NCBI GenBank assembly: GCA_964395045.1
Contig: CAYNBE010000006.1
Coordinates: forward strand, 1 to 38,880
From: UBA1413 sp964395045
GTDB taxonomy: Bacteria > Bacteroidota > Bacteroidia > Bacteroidales > Prolixibacteraceae
DNA: 38,880 nucleotides
Direction of reading: 5' to 3'
Below, piece after piece: positions 25,406 to 34,309 of the stretch. The position numbers and the translations under genes are program-made. The notes beneath the pieces are model-generated. The model was given only the letters and a program-made list of their open reading frames with translations, did no database searches and was not told the origin of the DNA. Each line of letters begins with the position of its first letter. Within the stretch, counting starts at the first letter, position 1.

Positions 25406-27562
25406 TCAGTATCCTGGATTCTGGTACGAAGCACGTGCAGCAGCATCGAGCGGAATTCCCTTTTCATCGGTCAGAAGGTCTATGTATGCCTTTGGCCAGA
25501 CCCTGAAGGTATAATGCTTTTGCATGGTGCCTTTGCCGTTGCCATTCTGGCCGTTACCGCTGACGGTATTGTACGCAACCGGCCAGAGCCCAGCCTTATC
25601 CGATGCCACCTGGTTCAGGTACATGATCCGGTCGTACAAAATCCCAGCATTGTGCTGGTCTTCCCATGCGAGCCCCTCTGAGAGAAATTCACGTGCTTTT
25701 TCATTGTAAATGAAATGGATAAACATATCCTCCTTTGAGGTCACTGTGGGTATATAGCCTTCTGCAGCTGCTTCGGCAGTTCCTGGTGTAAAATGATTTT
25801 CGGTCACCTTGATGGCATTGTAGGAATTCAGAGCTGAATAGGGTGCTGTTTTTTCTGCATCTGTCAGTTTTGCCGCCTGCGGTTCATAGGTGACACACAC
25901 TTCATGACGAGCCTCTCCCGCTTTATAAGCTGCCCTTTCCCTCAAAACGTTGATGTCAGCAATGGCTGAGGTATAATTGCCTTTGCGCCCGTATGCTTCG
26001 GCCCTGATCAAGTATGTTTCAGCAACCCGCATCAGGATGGCATCGCGTGTACCGTTTTCGCTGTTGAAATTTGATTCATCGGCACTTCCGCCCCTGGTCG
26101 GGTCGACATATTTCCTGGATGAAAGATAGGGGGCGGTCCTTGTGGTGGTTAATCCCATGTTGCTTTGGTCAAACGGGGCAAGCCTGTAATAGTATCTTCC
26201 GGTTTTCGCTGATTTTACCCATCTGACGGCAAACTGGTAAGGAAGACTCATGACCATGGTGGAATCGAGGGCTTCTTCTTTCTGGTTTTCAAGGTAGATC
26301 AGTGCTCTTTTCCCGTATGCAATTCTTTTAGCTCCGCTTGTGACAGTTGGTTCTCCGGCCGGTTTGTTTTCATTCCACCATTTGGCTGCATTTGCATTCC
26401 AGGTAAATGAGGTGCTGTTGGTAGCCATGTTGCTGATATATTCATGGGCAAAAGTCTTGTAATACCGCGAATCATTTACCTTATCCCTGAAATTGTCGTA
26501 TGCCCAGTCGGTCGGTTTGTAAGTTCCGAAGGGTCTTCCATAGGCCATTGACCGGGTCACCCCCGTCTGAGTGGTGTAATCCCCCACATGGTAATTACAC
26601 GACCTGTTCCCCCCAAAACGACCATTCAGTGTGGTATTGACATCAAACTGGGCAGCCAGCAGCACTTCCGGACTGGGAGAACTTTCCGATACCTTTGGAT
26701 CGAAAAGTGTCCAGTAATCGGTCGCTAATCCTTTCATTGTTCCGGAAGAACCAGCCATTGCGTTGATCACTTCGGTTGCAATGGTGATCACAGAGTCGAG
26801 GTCAGAAGCGACAGTCCCTTTGTAAAGCAATTTCAGGTGCTGCTCTGAACTGTTCTGAAACTTGACCGCTTGCGCCCTGTTTAGGTAGAGTTTGGCCAGA
26901 AAATGTCCTGCAGCCCATTTGGTAACCCTGCCCCTGTCGGATTGGGAGGCCGGCAGGTTCTGATAGGCAAACCGCATATCGGCAATGATCCTTTTGTAGA
27001 TCAATTCCAGGGAGGTCTTGGGATAATAATATATCCCGTTGTCTTCGGTTTTTGCATCCAGCAAGAGCGGAACAGCTCCCAATTGATTAGAAATCAAATA
27101 GTAGGCCCACGAACGAAGGAAGAGGACTTCGGCCTTCCGCTGGTTGGCATAAGCGGCATCGGTTCCGAATTTCCCCGGCTTCACCGTCTCGATTTGTTTC
27201 AGTGCAATATTGCAGTTGTTAATGTGCGGATAAGCTCCCATGGGGGCATAACTGGAATTAGCCGATCCGATAAAGTTGGTGACATTTGAGGCGATAGAAC
27301 TGACATCGGTGCCAAAGGCTGAACTGTTGCATTTTGCAAATGCCGAATTGGCAGCCGCATGCATATACTGATCGGTTTCCGGATCGATCAGTTTGGCCCC
27401 GTTCGAATCCCATTCATGCTTTACCCTCAGGTATACGTACAATCCTTTGATAAGGGCATCCAAACCACCCTCGGTATTGTAATAGTCCTGGGTCAGACTC
27501 GAAACCTGTTTTTCTTCAAGAAAATCTTCACAGGAAAACAGAAAACCCGCTGCCAGAAACAA
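25406..27562 (-). CDS. SusD/RagB-family glycan-binding lipoprotein with a broken start
   Basis: This is the outer-membrane SusD partner of the TonB-dependent receptor encoded just upstream; it caps SusC and captures glycan. The open frame gives 718 residues. SusD features are the lipobox and lipid Cys (LFSCEDFLEEK), helical TPR-like N-terminal pairs (NNCNIALKQIE, EVLFLRSWAYYLI, GHFLAKLYLNRAQA) and the C-terminal RVAETYLIRAEAYGRKG segment. The expected ATG (27578-27580), 27 bases after the susC stop, is followed at once by TAA and then by codons K-Y-I-S-L-F-L-A-A-G, a normal signal peptide. The only in-frame start without a stop is TTG at 27560-27562, which removes the positive n-region. Either a nonsense change of AAA to TAA or a sequence error is likely. 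Confidence 0.9.
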   Translation of the reverse strand: MFLAAGFLFSCEDFLEEKQVSSLTQDYYNTEGGLDALIKGLYVYLRVKHEWDSNGAKLIDPETDQYMHAAANSAFAKCNSSAFGTDVSSIASNVTNFIGSANSSYAPMGAYPHINNCNIALKQIETVKPGKFGTDAAYANQRKAEVLFLRSWAYYLISNQLGAVPLLLDAKTEDNGIYYYPKTSLELIYKRIIADMRFAYQNLPASQSDRGRVTKWAAGHFLAKLYLNRAQAVKFQNSSEQHLKLLYKGTVASDLDSVITIATEVINAMAGSSGTMKGLATDYWTLFDPKVSESSPSPEVLLAAQFDVNTTLNGRFGGNRSCNYHVGDYTTQTGVTRSMAYGRPFGTYKPTDWAYDNFRDKVNDSRYYKTFAHEYISNMATNSTSFTWNANAAKWWNENKPAGEPTVTSGAKRIAYGKRALIYLENQKEEALDSTMVMSLPYQFAVRWVKSAKTGRYYYRLAPFDQSNMGLTTTRTAPYLSSRKYVDPTRGGSADESNFNSENGTRDAILMRVAETYLIRAEAYGRKGNYTSAIADINVLRERAAYKAGEARHEVCVTYEPQAAKLTDAEKTAPYSALNSYNAIKVTENHFTPGTAEAAAEGYIPTVTSKEDMFIHFIYNEKAREFLSEGLAWEDQHNAGILYDRIMYLNQVASDKAGLWPVAYNTVSGNGQNGNGKGTMQKHYTFRVWPKAYIDLLTDEKGIPLDAAARASYQNPGY

Positions 27563-27607
27563 TGAAATATATTTTTACATAATGCTCATTTTTTTGAGTT
27601 TCAATAA

Positions 27608-30600
27608 TTATAATCCGACTTTAATCCCTATCACAAAACTCTGAACCAGGATGGTGTTGTTGTTCATTCCCCCCAGTGGACCAAGGTTGCTCGATGCGAT
27701 GTCCCAGTTGGTGTTGTCTTCCGGGTTCAGGCCCCATTTTACGACGTCGCCGCCAAAAATGAACGGATTGAGAACCTGTCCGGTAATGGTAAGCCTTTTA
27801 ACGGGAACCTTTGTCAACAACCTCTGCGGCAGCGAATAGGCAAGCGAAATATTCCGTACCGTGACATAGGAACCATCATTGTAATTCATGGCCGGTGACA
27901 GGTTTTCAACCGAACTTGAAAGGCGGGGCATCGGCCATTTTCCATTTGGGTTATCCCACGACCAGACATCGTTCTCGACGCGGCCATTGGGCCAGACACC
28001 CCCGTATGAGTTTGGATATCCTCCGAAATACATCTGTCCGACACGGGCAAAAATAAAGAAACTCAGTTCAAGGTTTTTGTAACTCGCCCTGCTGGTAAAA
28101 CCTCCGGTCCATTTCGGCCGGTTGGTCCCCAAAATCACATAATCATCTCCCGTAATCTTGTAATCACCAGCATCTTTCACACCATCCCCGTCGGTGTCAA
28201 CTGTTTTCTGGTCAACCACCTTGATAGTACCCGGATAGAATTTATGGCCGTTTGCATTGAATTTGGCCATCTCTGCCAGGTCGGCCTGGGTATTCTGCCA
28301 GATGCCGTCGTTCTGATAGTTGTAGTAAACCTGTATCGGATGCCCGATAAACCAACGGTTGGCCAGCATATCGAGTGGCTTCCCCGATGCATCCTTGTTC
28401 AGCAGTTCCACAATTTCTTCCCGGTTGGTGTAAAAACTGATTTCTGTGGTCCAGTTGAAATTCTTCTTCCGGATGATGTCGGTTGTCAGGGTTAACTCAA
28501 TTCCTTCATTTTTTGTTTTGCCAATGTTCTGTGTTTTGGTGACATAACCGGATACAGCGGGCAGCGATTTATCAAGCAACAGGTCGGATGTTTGCGACTT
28601 GTAGAGTTCAACGGTACCTGTGATGCGGTTATTGAAAAATCCAAAATCAAGGCCAAGGTTCCATTGTCCGGTTTTTTCCCAGGCCATATCAGGATTGGCA
28701 ACCACTTGCGGAAGATATCCGATTGCTGCAACCGAACCGTACACATATGGATTTTTACTGAGTGGCCCGGTCGTGGTATAGGGACTGACGGCCGAATTGC
28801 CCGTTACACCATACCCGAAACGGAGTTTGAATTCATTGATCCAGGAATACTTTTTCAGGAAATTCTCTTCCTGCATTTTCCAGGCTAAGGCAAACGACGG
28901 GAAGAAATCCCATTTATGGCCCCTCGCCAGTACCGAAGCTCCGTCCCAACGTCCCGAAGCCGTGAGCAGATATTTGTTCATGAGAGAATAATTCACTCTT
29001 CCCATATACGACATTAATGTATTCTCCGTAAAACTGGTCCCATATCCGTCGGGTTTGCCATTCAGGTTGGCTGCTACATCATACCACTTGCAGATATCAT
29101 ATATCATGCTCGAAGCACTGGCATTAATCCCTTCATTACGGTACTTCTGGGCCGACTGCAGGAGGGTAATCCCTACATCATGCTTATCCAGGAAATTCTT
29201 CTGGAAAAAAAGAAGGTTTTCAGCCACCCATGCAAAACCCTGGTTGGTTGCGTAAGATGATGTATTTGGCTTGTTGGTCAGGTGGCTGGTGGCAAGCGGA
29301 CCGGTCCACGATCCGTTCCTGTACTGCCTGAACTGGGTGCCGAAATTGATCCTGTATTTTAACCAAGGGGTAAAGGCCACCTCACCGAAAGAGTTTGCAA
29401 ATACCGACGCAATCCTCCTTTCATTGAGTACCTGGTCAATGTCTATCAACGGATTCCAGAGCGAAAGGTTTCCACCGGGATTCCGTATCCAGTTTCCACT
29501 GGCATCCTTTGGCAATGCAAAGGGGAACTGATCATTTGCCCTTGAATAAAGGTCCTTTGATCCAGTATTGGAAGTGTTTGGCGCCATGATCCCGAAATTT
29601 TGTAATGATAATGATGCATTGACCGATGCACCGATCGTGAGCCATTTCGCCGGAGTGATATCGCCGTTGGTGTTCAGCGTGTAACGGGTGTAATCCTGGT
29701 CTTTCTGAACTCCAAGCTGATCAAGATATGCAAATGAAATATAGAGCCTGGAGATATCGGTGCCTGAAGAAAGGGAAATCTGATGGCTCTGGTTCAGACC
29801 GGTCCGCATTACATCATCCCTCCAGTTGTAGCTCCTGATCTTTTCCGGATGGTAAACCGGAACCTGATCGGGCCAGCCTTTGGCTTTTTCTTCGGCAGTT
29901 GTCGCTCTCTTTTTCACGGTTCCCCCTATCTGATCTTCCCATTCATATGCCATCAGTACCGATTCCCTCGCAGTGAGGTCGGCAGAAAGTCCGAATTTGG
30001 AAATGTCGATGGCAGGATCGGGGTATCCCAGTACGACCGGAGTGTTGAAATTGGTAAATTTCTCGGTGCCATAATTCCCGTCGTTCATCAGTGCCAGCCT
30101 CCATCTTTCGATATACTGTGAACCATTCATCCATTCAGTCAGGGATTTGTAGCTATCCATAGCTACTGTGGTTGAATAATCAATCGACACTTTCCCCTTT
30201 GAACCTTTTTTTGTGGTGATCAGTACCACCCCGTTTGCTCCGCGTGATCCGTAAATGGCCGTAGCCGAAGCATCTTTCAGTATCTCAACCGAAGCGATAT
30301 CGGCGGGGTTGATATCAGTCATATTTCCGGCAGCAAGAGGGATTCCGTCGTAAACATACAAGGGTTCGTTAGATGCCTTGATCGACCTATTTCCCCTGAT
30401 AACAATACTGGGAAGCTCTCCAGGCTTAATATTGGAGGTGATATCAATCCCGGAGGCTTTTCCCTGCAATGCCTGTATCACATTTTGCACCGGACGTTCC
30501 AGAATCGTTTCCGACGTAACCCTGGTAAGAGCCCCGGTTACATCGCTCTTTTTCACTGTACCATACCCGACTACCACCACCTCTTCGATCCCGATCGTCT

Positions 30601-31030
30601 CCTCTTCGAGTACAATGGATAAATCTGTTCTGTTCCCGATGGTGATTTCCTGCGGTTTCATTCCGACAAACGAAACCGAAAGAGTGTTAGCCGTCGCAGG
30701 AATTGATAGTGAAAAATTGCCGTTTACATCGGTGGTGATGCCAATGGTGGTTCCTTTCACAACCACCGAAACACCAGGAAGTGGCTGGCCGCTTTTATCG
30801 GTTACACTTCCACGGACCATCCGGGTGGGTTGTTGTCCGGAGGTATTCTCTGATACTGCTGTTTCCCTGTTACCGGCCAAATCACGCTCTCCTCGAAATC
30901 CCTCTCCTGTTGGTTCTATCCCGGATGCAAGTAAAACAAAAGACACTAAAATCAACGTCAGTTTCAATCTCTTCAACCGAAACTGTAGATCCCAAACAAT
31001 GGGAATTCCGTTTTCCAGCTTTTTTTTCAT
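27608..31030 (-). CDS. SusC/RagA-family TonB-dependent outer-membrane receptor
   Basis: A 1140-residue outer-membrane transporter that imports oligosaccharides with energy from TonB. A long basic n-region and hydrophobic core (about residues 1-38) form the signal peptide. A carboxypeptidase-D-like domain (VRGSVTDKSGQPLPGVSVVV) occupies about 71-140, and the SusC signature EEVVVVGYGTVKKSDVTGA is at 149-167. The plug follows (LYVYDGIPL, VEILKDASATAIYGSRGANG), then the 22-strand barrel. There is no N-terminal STN domain, so it is not expected to signal through a FecR-type anti-sigma factor. It is the first gene of a two-gene susCD operon. The 22 or so bases before the ATG are AT-rich, and a TATTGTTG one-mismatch -7 lies at 31058-31065. 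Confidence 0.96.
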   Translation of the reverse strand: MKKKLENGIPIVWDLQFRLKRLKLTLILVSFVLLASGIEPTGEGFRGERDLAGNRETAVSENTSGQQPTRMVRGSVTDKSGQPLPGVSVVVKGTTIGITTDVNGNFSLSIPATANTLSVSFVGMKPQEITIGNRTDLSIVLEEETIGIEEVVVVGYGTVKKSDVTGALTRVTSETILERPVQNVIQALQGKASGIDITSNIKPGELPSIVIRGNRSIKASNEPLYVYDGIPLAAGNMTDINPADIASVEILKDASATAIYGSRGANGVVLITTKKGSKGKVSIDYSTTVAMDSYKSLTEWMNGSQYIERWRLALMNDGNYGTEKFTNFNTPVVLGYPDPAIDISKFGLSADLTARESVLMAYEWEDQIGGTVKKRATTAEEKAKGWPDQVPVYHPEKIRSYNWRDDVMRTGLNQSHQISLSSGTDISRLYISFAYLDQLGVQKDQDYTRYTLNTNGDITPAKWLTIGASVNASLSLQNFGIMAPNTSNTGSKDLYSRANDQFPFALPKDASGNWIRNPGGNLSLWNPLIDIDQVLNERRIASVFANSFGEVAFTPWLKYRINFGTQFRQYRNGSWTGPLATSHLTNKPNTSSYATNQGFAWVAENLLFFQKNFLDKHDVGITLLQSAQKYRNEGINASASSMIYDICKWYDVAANLNGKPDGYGTSFTENTLMSYMGRVNYSLMNKYLLTASGRWDGASVLARGHKWDFFPSFALAWKMQEENFLKKYSWINEFKLRFGYGVTGNSAVSPYTTTGPLSKNPYVYGSVAAIGYLPQVVANPDMAWEKTGQWNLGLDFGFFNNRITGTVELYKSQTSDLLLDKSLPAVSGYVTKTQNIGKTKNEGIELTLTTDIIRKKNFNWTTEISFYTNREEIVELLNKDASGKPLDMLANRWFIGHPIQVYYNYQNDGIWQNTQADLAEMAKFNANGHKFYPGTIKVVDQKTVDTDGDGVKDAGDYKITGDDYVILGTNRPKWTGGFTSRASYKNLELSFFIFARVGQMYFGGYPNSYGGVWPNGRVENDVWSWDNPNGKWPMPRLSSSVENLSPAMNYNDGSYVTVRNISLAYSLPQRLLTKVPVKRLTITGQVLNPFIFGGDVVKWGLNPEDNTNWDIASSNLGPLGGMNNNTILVQSFVIGIKVGL

Positions 31031-31424
31031 AGATTCAAGTTTGAATTATTTAATAAACAACAATAATATGTAATTCATCACTTGTCATAAAAGCAGGTGA
31101 ATGACACATTTTCAGATAGGAAAGGTTCTTTTACCTCTATACAACCAGGTGAAGACAAAAACAATGTCACGGTCACGTTCAGCATCATAAGTTTAAAACA
31201 CTAAATATCAGGTTTTTCAAAATAAACAAACCTTCGAGAATCGTTTAGTACTTACCGGAAGCAATATAGTAAAACATACTCTTATAAACAAACATCTAAC
31301 TGTTTTTTTTACAATACGATCAGATTATTGTAACACAATTACTTGTGAGGAAACGAAGGAGCTCCTGAACAATGTTTGACAACATCATTTCCTGCTCCGA
31401 AAAATGATTGCGCATTTGGGATTG

Positions 31425-31660
31425 CTTGACCCCGGACTTCGCCTGACTGCCGGCAGGCAAGGCAGGCTGGGACTTCGGATTTCGGATTTCGGGGATACCG
31501 GAGAATTTTTTTGCCCTTGACCTTTTTACCCGATTCCATCGACGGGGCAATGAAAAAAGGGCAGGAAGGTGGGGGGGGAGTTCTATCCCGTGGCGATGCC
31601 CCTGGTTAAAAAATGATGCCCCTCCGGGGCACCCGCCGGAAAGAAAAACCTACACAACCG
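31425..31660. repeat. Composite intergenic repeat, copy C (first part)
   Basis: ATTGCTTGACC, a CTGCCGGCAG palindrome (31447-31456), heptads ACTTCGG, ATTTCGG, ATTTCGG (31472-31492), then GGATACCGGA. The block ATTTCGGGGATACCGGA is identical to one at 6542-6558. A G-rich segment (31555-31610) matches 6725-6780 with a decayed hairpin, and a GCCCC-TCC-GGGGC hairpin follows (31618-31630). Confidence 0.65.
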
Positions 31661-31782
31661 CAAGGAAGTAAAGCAACCAACGATTAACAATCAGTCCAAC
31701 CGTGCAGAGAAGAACAGGAGTTATCAATATAACCCGGGCAATGGCTATTGATAATAACCTTTCAGCTTTGTCCTTTCTCCTG

Positions 31783-31960
31783 CTGCATACTGCCTCCTAA
31801 CGCTTTTGAGCCTCTGCGTCATTTAGAATCTTGAGGATTAAAATCTTGAGGATTAGAATCGGTATTGCCGAAAAACAAAGAATACTCTAATCCTCCAGAT
31901 TCATCCTTCTAATCTTTAAAATGCCTGCTACCGTTTTCACCTCTTAGCCTTTTGCCTTAG
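31783..31960. repeat. Composite intergenic repeat, copy C (second part)
   Basis: About 175 bases that align with 25119-25290, with most positions identical by eye. They differ mainly in small substitutions and in a tandem TTGAGGATTA-AAATC unit (31830-31860). No gene is encoded. The rest of 31031-32003 shows nothing I can assign. Confidence 0.75.
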
Positions 31961-32003
31961 CCTTGGCCTGTGCCTTGTCCCTGACAATTCATTCCGGATT
32001 ATG

Positions 32004-33731
32004 TTATCCTGCGGCAGGATAATGGTTGATCAGTTTATTCTGGTGAATGGCTGCCCGGAGGAATTTCACCAGCGATTCGGGCTTGTATCCCCGGGCCCTG
32101 TTTTTATCAGCTATTTTAAAAAGAAGGCTCTGTGTTTTAAATAATTCTCGGTACAGCCTGATGATCGGCACTTCAGGGTCCCAGGCATGAATGGCTTCCG
32201 AACCGGCTCCGTTTATTTCGATGATCGAAAATCCCTCCCCTTTTTTTAACAGGTCGGTCGATTCAAACCGCACATCAAACCTGCCGTAATAAAACTCGGG
32301 GATGGAACGCGCAATTTCATCGAACCGGCTGGTCAGTTCAGGGGTGATCAGGTCGCTTGCATTCCTGTACAATCCTCCCACCCGTATGCTCCCGATAAAG
32401 GAAAGCCTGACCATCTCCTTTTCTTCAGGGACATGGTCGAGAAACTGCTTGTCAAATCCCAGATGGCTTGTGTTTTTACCAAGGTAATATCCCTCTTTCA
32501 GTTTTGACCTTGGATTTGCCTGAATCAATTCCCTAACTGTTGATTTTCCATCTCCGACCACAAAAGGAAAATACCTGAGGGTAATTGATAAGATGTGGCC
32601 TTTTTCCTCTCCCGGAATCCTGTAGTAAAATATTCCGGCCTCCCCGTCGTAAAGCACAGGACGCTGTAAAAGCAGCTTTTCATTGTGAGGGAAAGAAGAA
32701 AGGTATTGCCTGAGATGGTTGTCGTCTTCGACCAGCCTGACCCCATATCCCTGCCAGCCAATGTCAGGTTTCACCACCACCGGGAACCGGATACCCCGTG
32801 TGTCGAGCAATTCCTTTGCAGTTTCTGTATCTGTGGCAGCATCTGCGCCATCCCGGTGCAAGGTGACAAAATCGGCAATCCACCTGCGCTGGCTTTCATC
32901 CACACTCATCATAATGCTGCTTTTCGATTCACCCCACATCCCCCCGGTCTCAATCAGGGGATTGGAAACGGTCGGAAGGGTCAGGCTCCTGTACCTGACC
33001 GCCAGTAGCAGCCATCTGAGACCAACCGGGATATAAAATAGACCATTGGGGATCCTTTCAGCAAATGATACGATCCGCCTGATCCCTTCGAGAGATGGCA
33101 TCCCCCGGTGCCGAAAAAATGATGTGGAAAAATCTTTGTATAGGATTTTCCTGAACGACAACGGAAGTTCACCCATGGCTCCCTCTGTGGTATCGCTCCA
33201 TCGCGGTTTAAAAGAATTCCGGAGCGCATAAGCAGCCACCAGAACAATAAGGACGACCCAAATCCAGATGCCGAACTGCCGGTGAAGCACATCCCCGAAA
33301 ACGACAGCGAGGGTCAGCATGACAGAAGAGTATATAGCCCCGGCCAATATCGACACAAATGCAAATCGTTTGAACGAGATCCTGAACCACCCGCAGGCGA
33401 CAAAAGTCGGGAACAACAAACCGGGTGTAAACCTGCATATGATCAGAACCCTTACAAGATGTGTTTCCAGCCACAGTTTGATGCGTTCAACCTTGGGCCC
33501 GATGATTTTCTCTCTCAGCCACCGGTTGTTTTGCGCTACATGCCCCAGGCCGTAAATAAAAATATCACCGCAGATAATTCCAAGATAAACACTCAGATAA
33601 GCAAAAAGGAGGGGCATGTTGTCTTCCACCCTGGAATATGCAGCTGCAAGAATTGCCACATCTTCATGTAGAAAAGTGGTAAAAAAAATGATAATCGCGT
33701 GCTTTAACCAGCTTAACTGTAATGCATCCAT
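32004..33731 (-). CDS. Fusion of VTT (DedA/SNARE-associated) membrane domain and ATP-grasp ligase
   Basis: From the ATG at 33729-33731 (MDALQLSW) the protein is 575 residues; an upstream ATG at 33830 would add 33 residues of unlikely sequence. Residues 10-170 form a VTT/DedA-type membrane domain, with LHEDVAILAAA near the start and RFTPGLLFPTFVACGW (100-115), the region that holds the conserved Arg and the re-entrant loop. After a linker, residues 245-540 are an ATP-grasp domain: PLIETGGMWGESK, VVVKPDIGWQGYG (Lys321), RYFPFVVGDGKST, GRFDVRFES and the metal-binding IIEINGAGSEA (Glu505, Asn507). DedA proteins move lipid carriers or lipids; ATP-grasp enzymes join a carboxylate to an amine or thiol. 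The substrate of the fusion is unknown. Confidence 0.88.
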   Translation of the reverse strand: MDALQLSWLKHAIIIFFTTFLHEDVAILAAAYSRVEDNMPLLFAYLSVYLGIICGDIFIYGLGHVAQNNRWLREKIIGPKVERIKLWLETHLVRVLIICRFTPGLLFPTFVACGWFRISFKRFAFVSILAGAIYSSVMLTLAVVFGDVLHRQFGIWIWVVLIVLVAAYALRNSFKPRWSDTTEGAMGELPLSFRKILYKDFSTSFFRHRGMPSLEGIRRIVSFAERIPNGLFYIPVGLRWLLLAVRYRSLTLPTVSNPLIETGGMWGESKSSIMMSVDESQRRWIADFVTLHRDGADAATDTETAKELLDTRGIRFPVVVKPDIGWQGYGVRLVEDDNHLRQYLSSFPHNEKLLLQRPVLYDGEAGIFYYRIPGEEKGHILSITLRYFPFVVGDGKSTVRELIQANPRSKLKEGYYLGKNTSHLGFDKQFLDHVPEEKEMVRLSFIGSIRVGGLYRNASDLITPELTSRFDEIARSIPEFYYGRFDVRFESTDLLKKGEGFSIIEINGAGSEAIHAWDPEVPIIRLYRELFKTQSLLFKIADKNRARGYKPESLVKFLRAAIHQNKLINHYPAAG

Positions 33732-34309
33732 TTTCCGCCTGCTAACTCCCCCAGGAGTGATATTTGAACTGCTGCTGCTTATCGTTAAAAAGTCATCCAA
33801 ACATACAAAAAAACGGATTATTATCTGCATCTGACAGGTAAAACCTGAAATAAACAGGATTACAGGAGGCTACGGGATACAACAACCAGGCAATTATATC
33901 TTTTTTCCCGTATACATTGAAGATTCTTATCTTTAAATTCCGGCATCGATCACTACCATCGGCCTGGGGCCTCCCGGACATACTGACGTAACCCAGGTGA
34001 AACCAGGGTTGGCATCATCGGTTTGGACAATTCCCGATGCATTGTATTTACCAAAATGCTTAATGTCGCCGGAACAGGTGAAGAATGGAGCGGATACAAA
34101 GTAGTTGCTGCATATTCTGCAGACGGGAGCAATGACATAGAAATACGATTTCTTTCAGTGGAAACCGGTTGTAAAAGTGTTGTCACTATTACTTTCAATG
34201 ATACAGAGATTTTGGTTGGAACATGGAAATATGGATGAGTCGGTTCGTATAGAAAACATCTTGCATTGATTTCTATTTTTATTTATTTTGTTTAAATATT
34301 TTTACAATC
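33732..34309. other. Intergenic region between divergent genes
   Basis: No confident gene is present. A 60-codon frame from ATG 34056 to 34238 on the plus strand (ending DTEILVGTWKYG) reads like the tail of a beta-rich protein and could be a gene fragment; no family was recognised. TATTTTG at 34284-34290 is one base short of the -7 consensus upstream of 34310. Confidence 0.3.

Noticed and set aside
32004..32022. TTATCCT-GCGGC-AGGATAA hairpin over the stop codon of the VTT/ATP-grasp gene
   Set aside because: The stem is perfect, but on the minus strand it is followed by CATAATCC rather than a T run, so it was not called a terminator.
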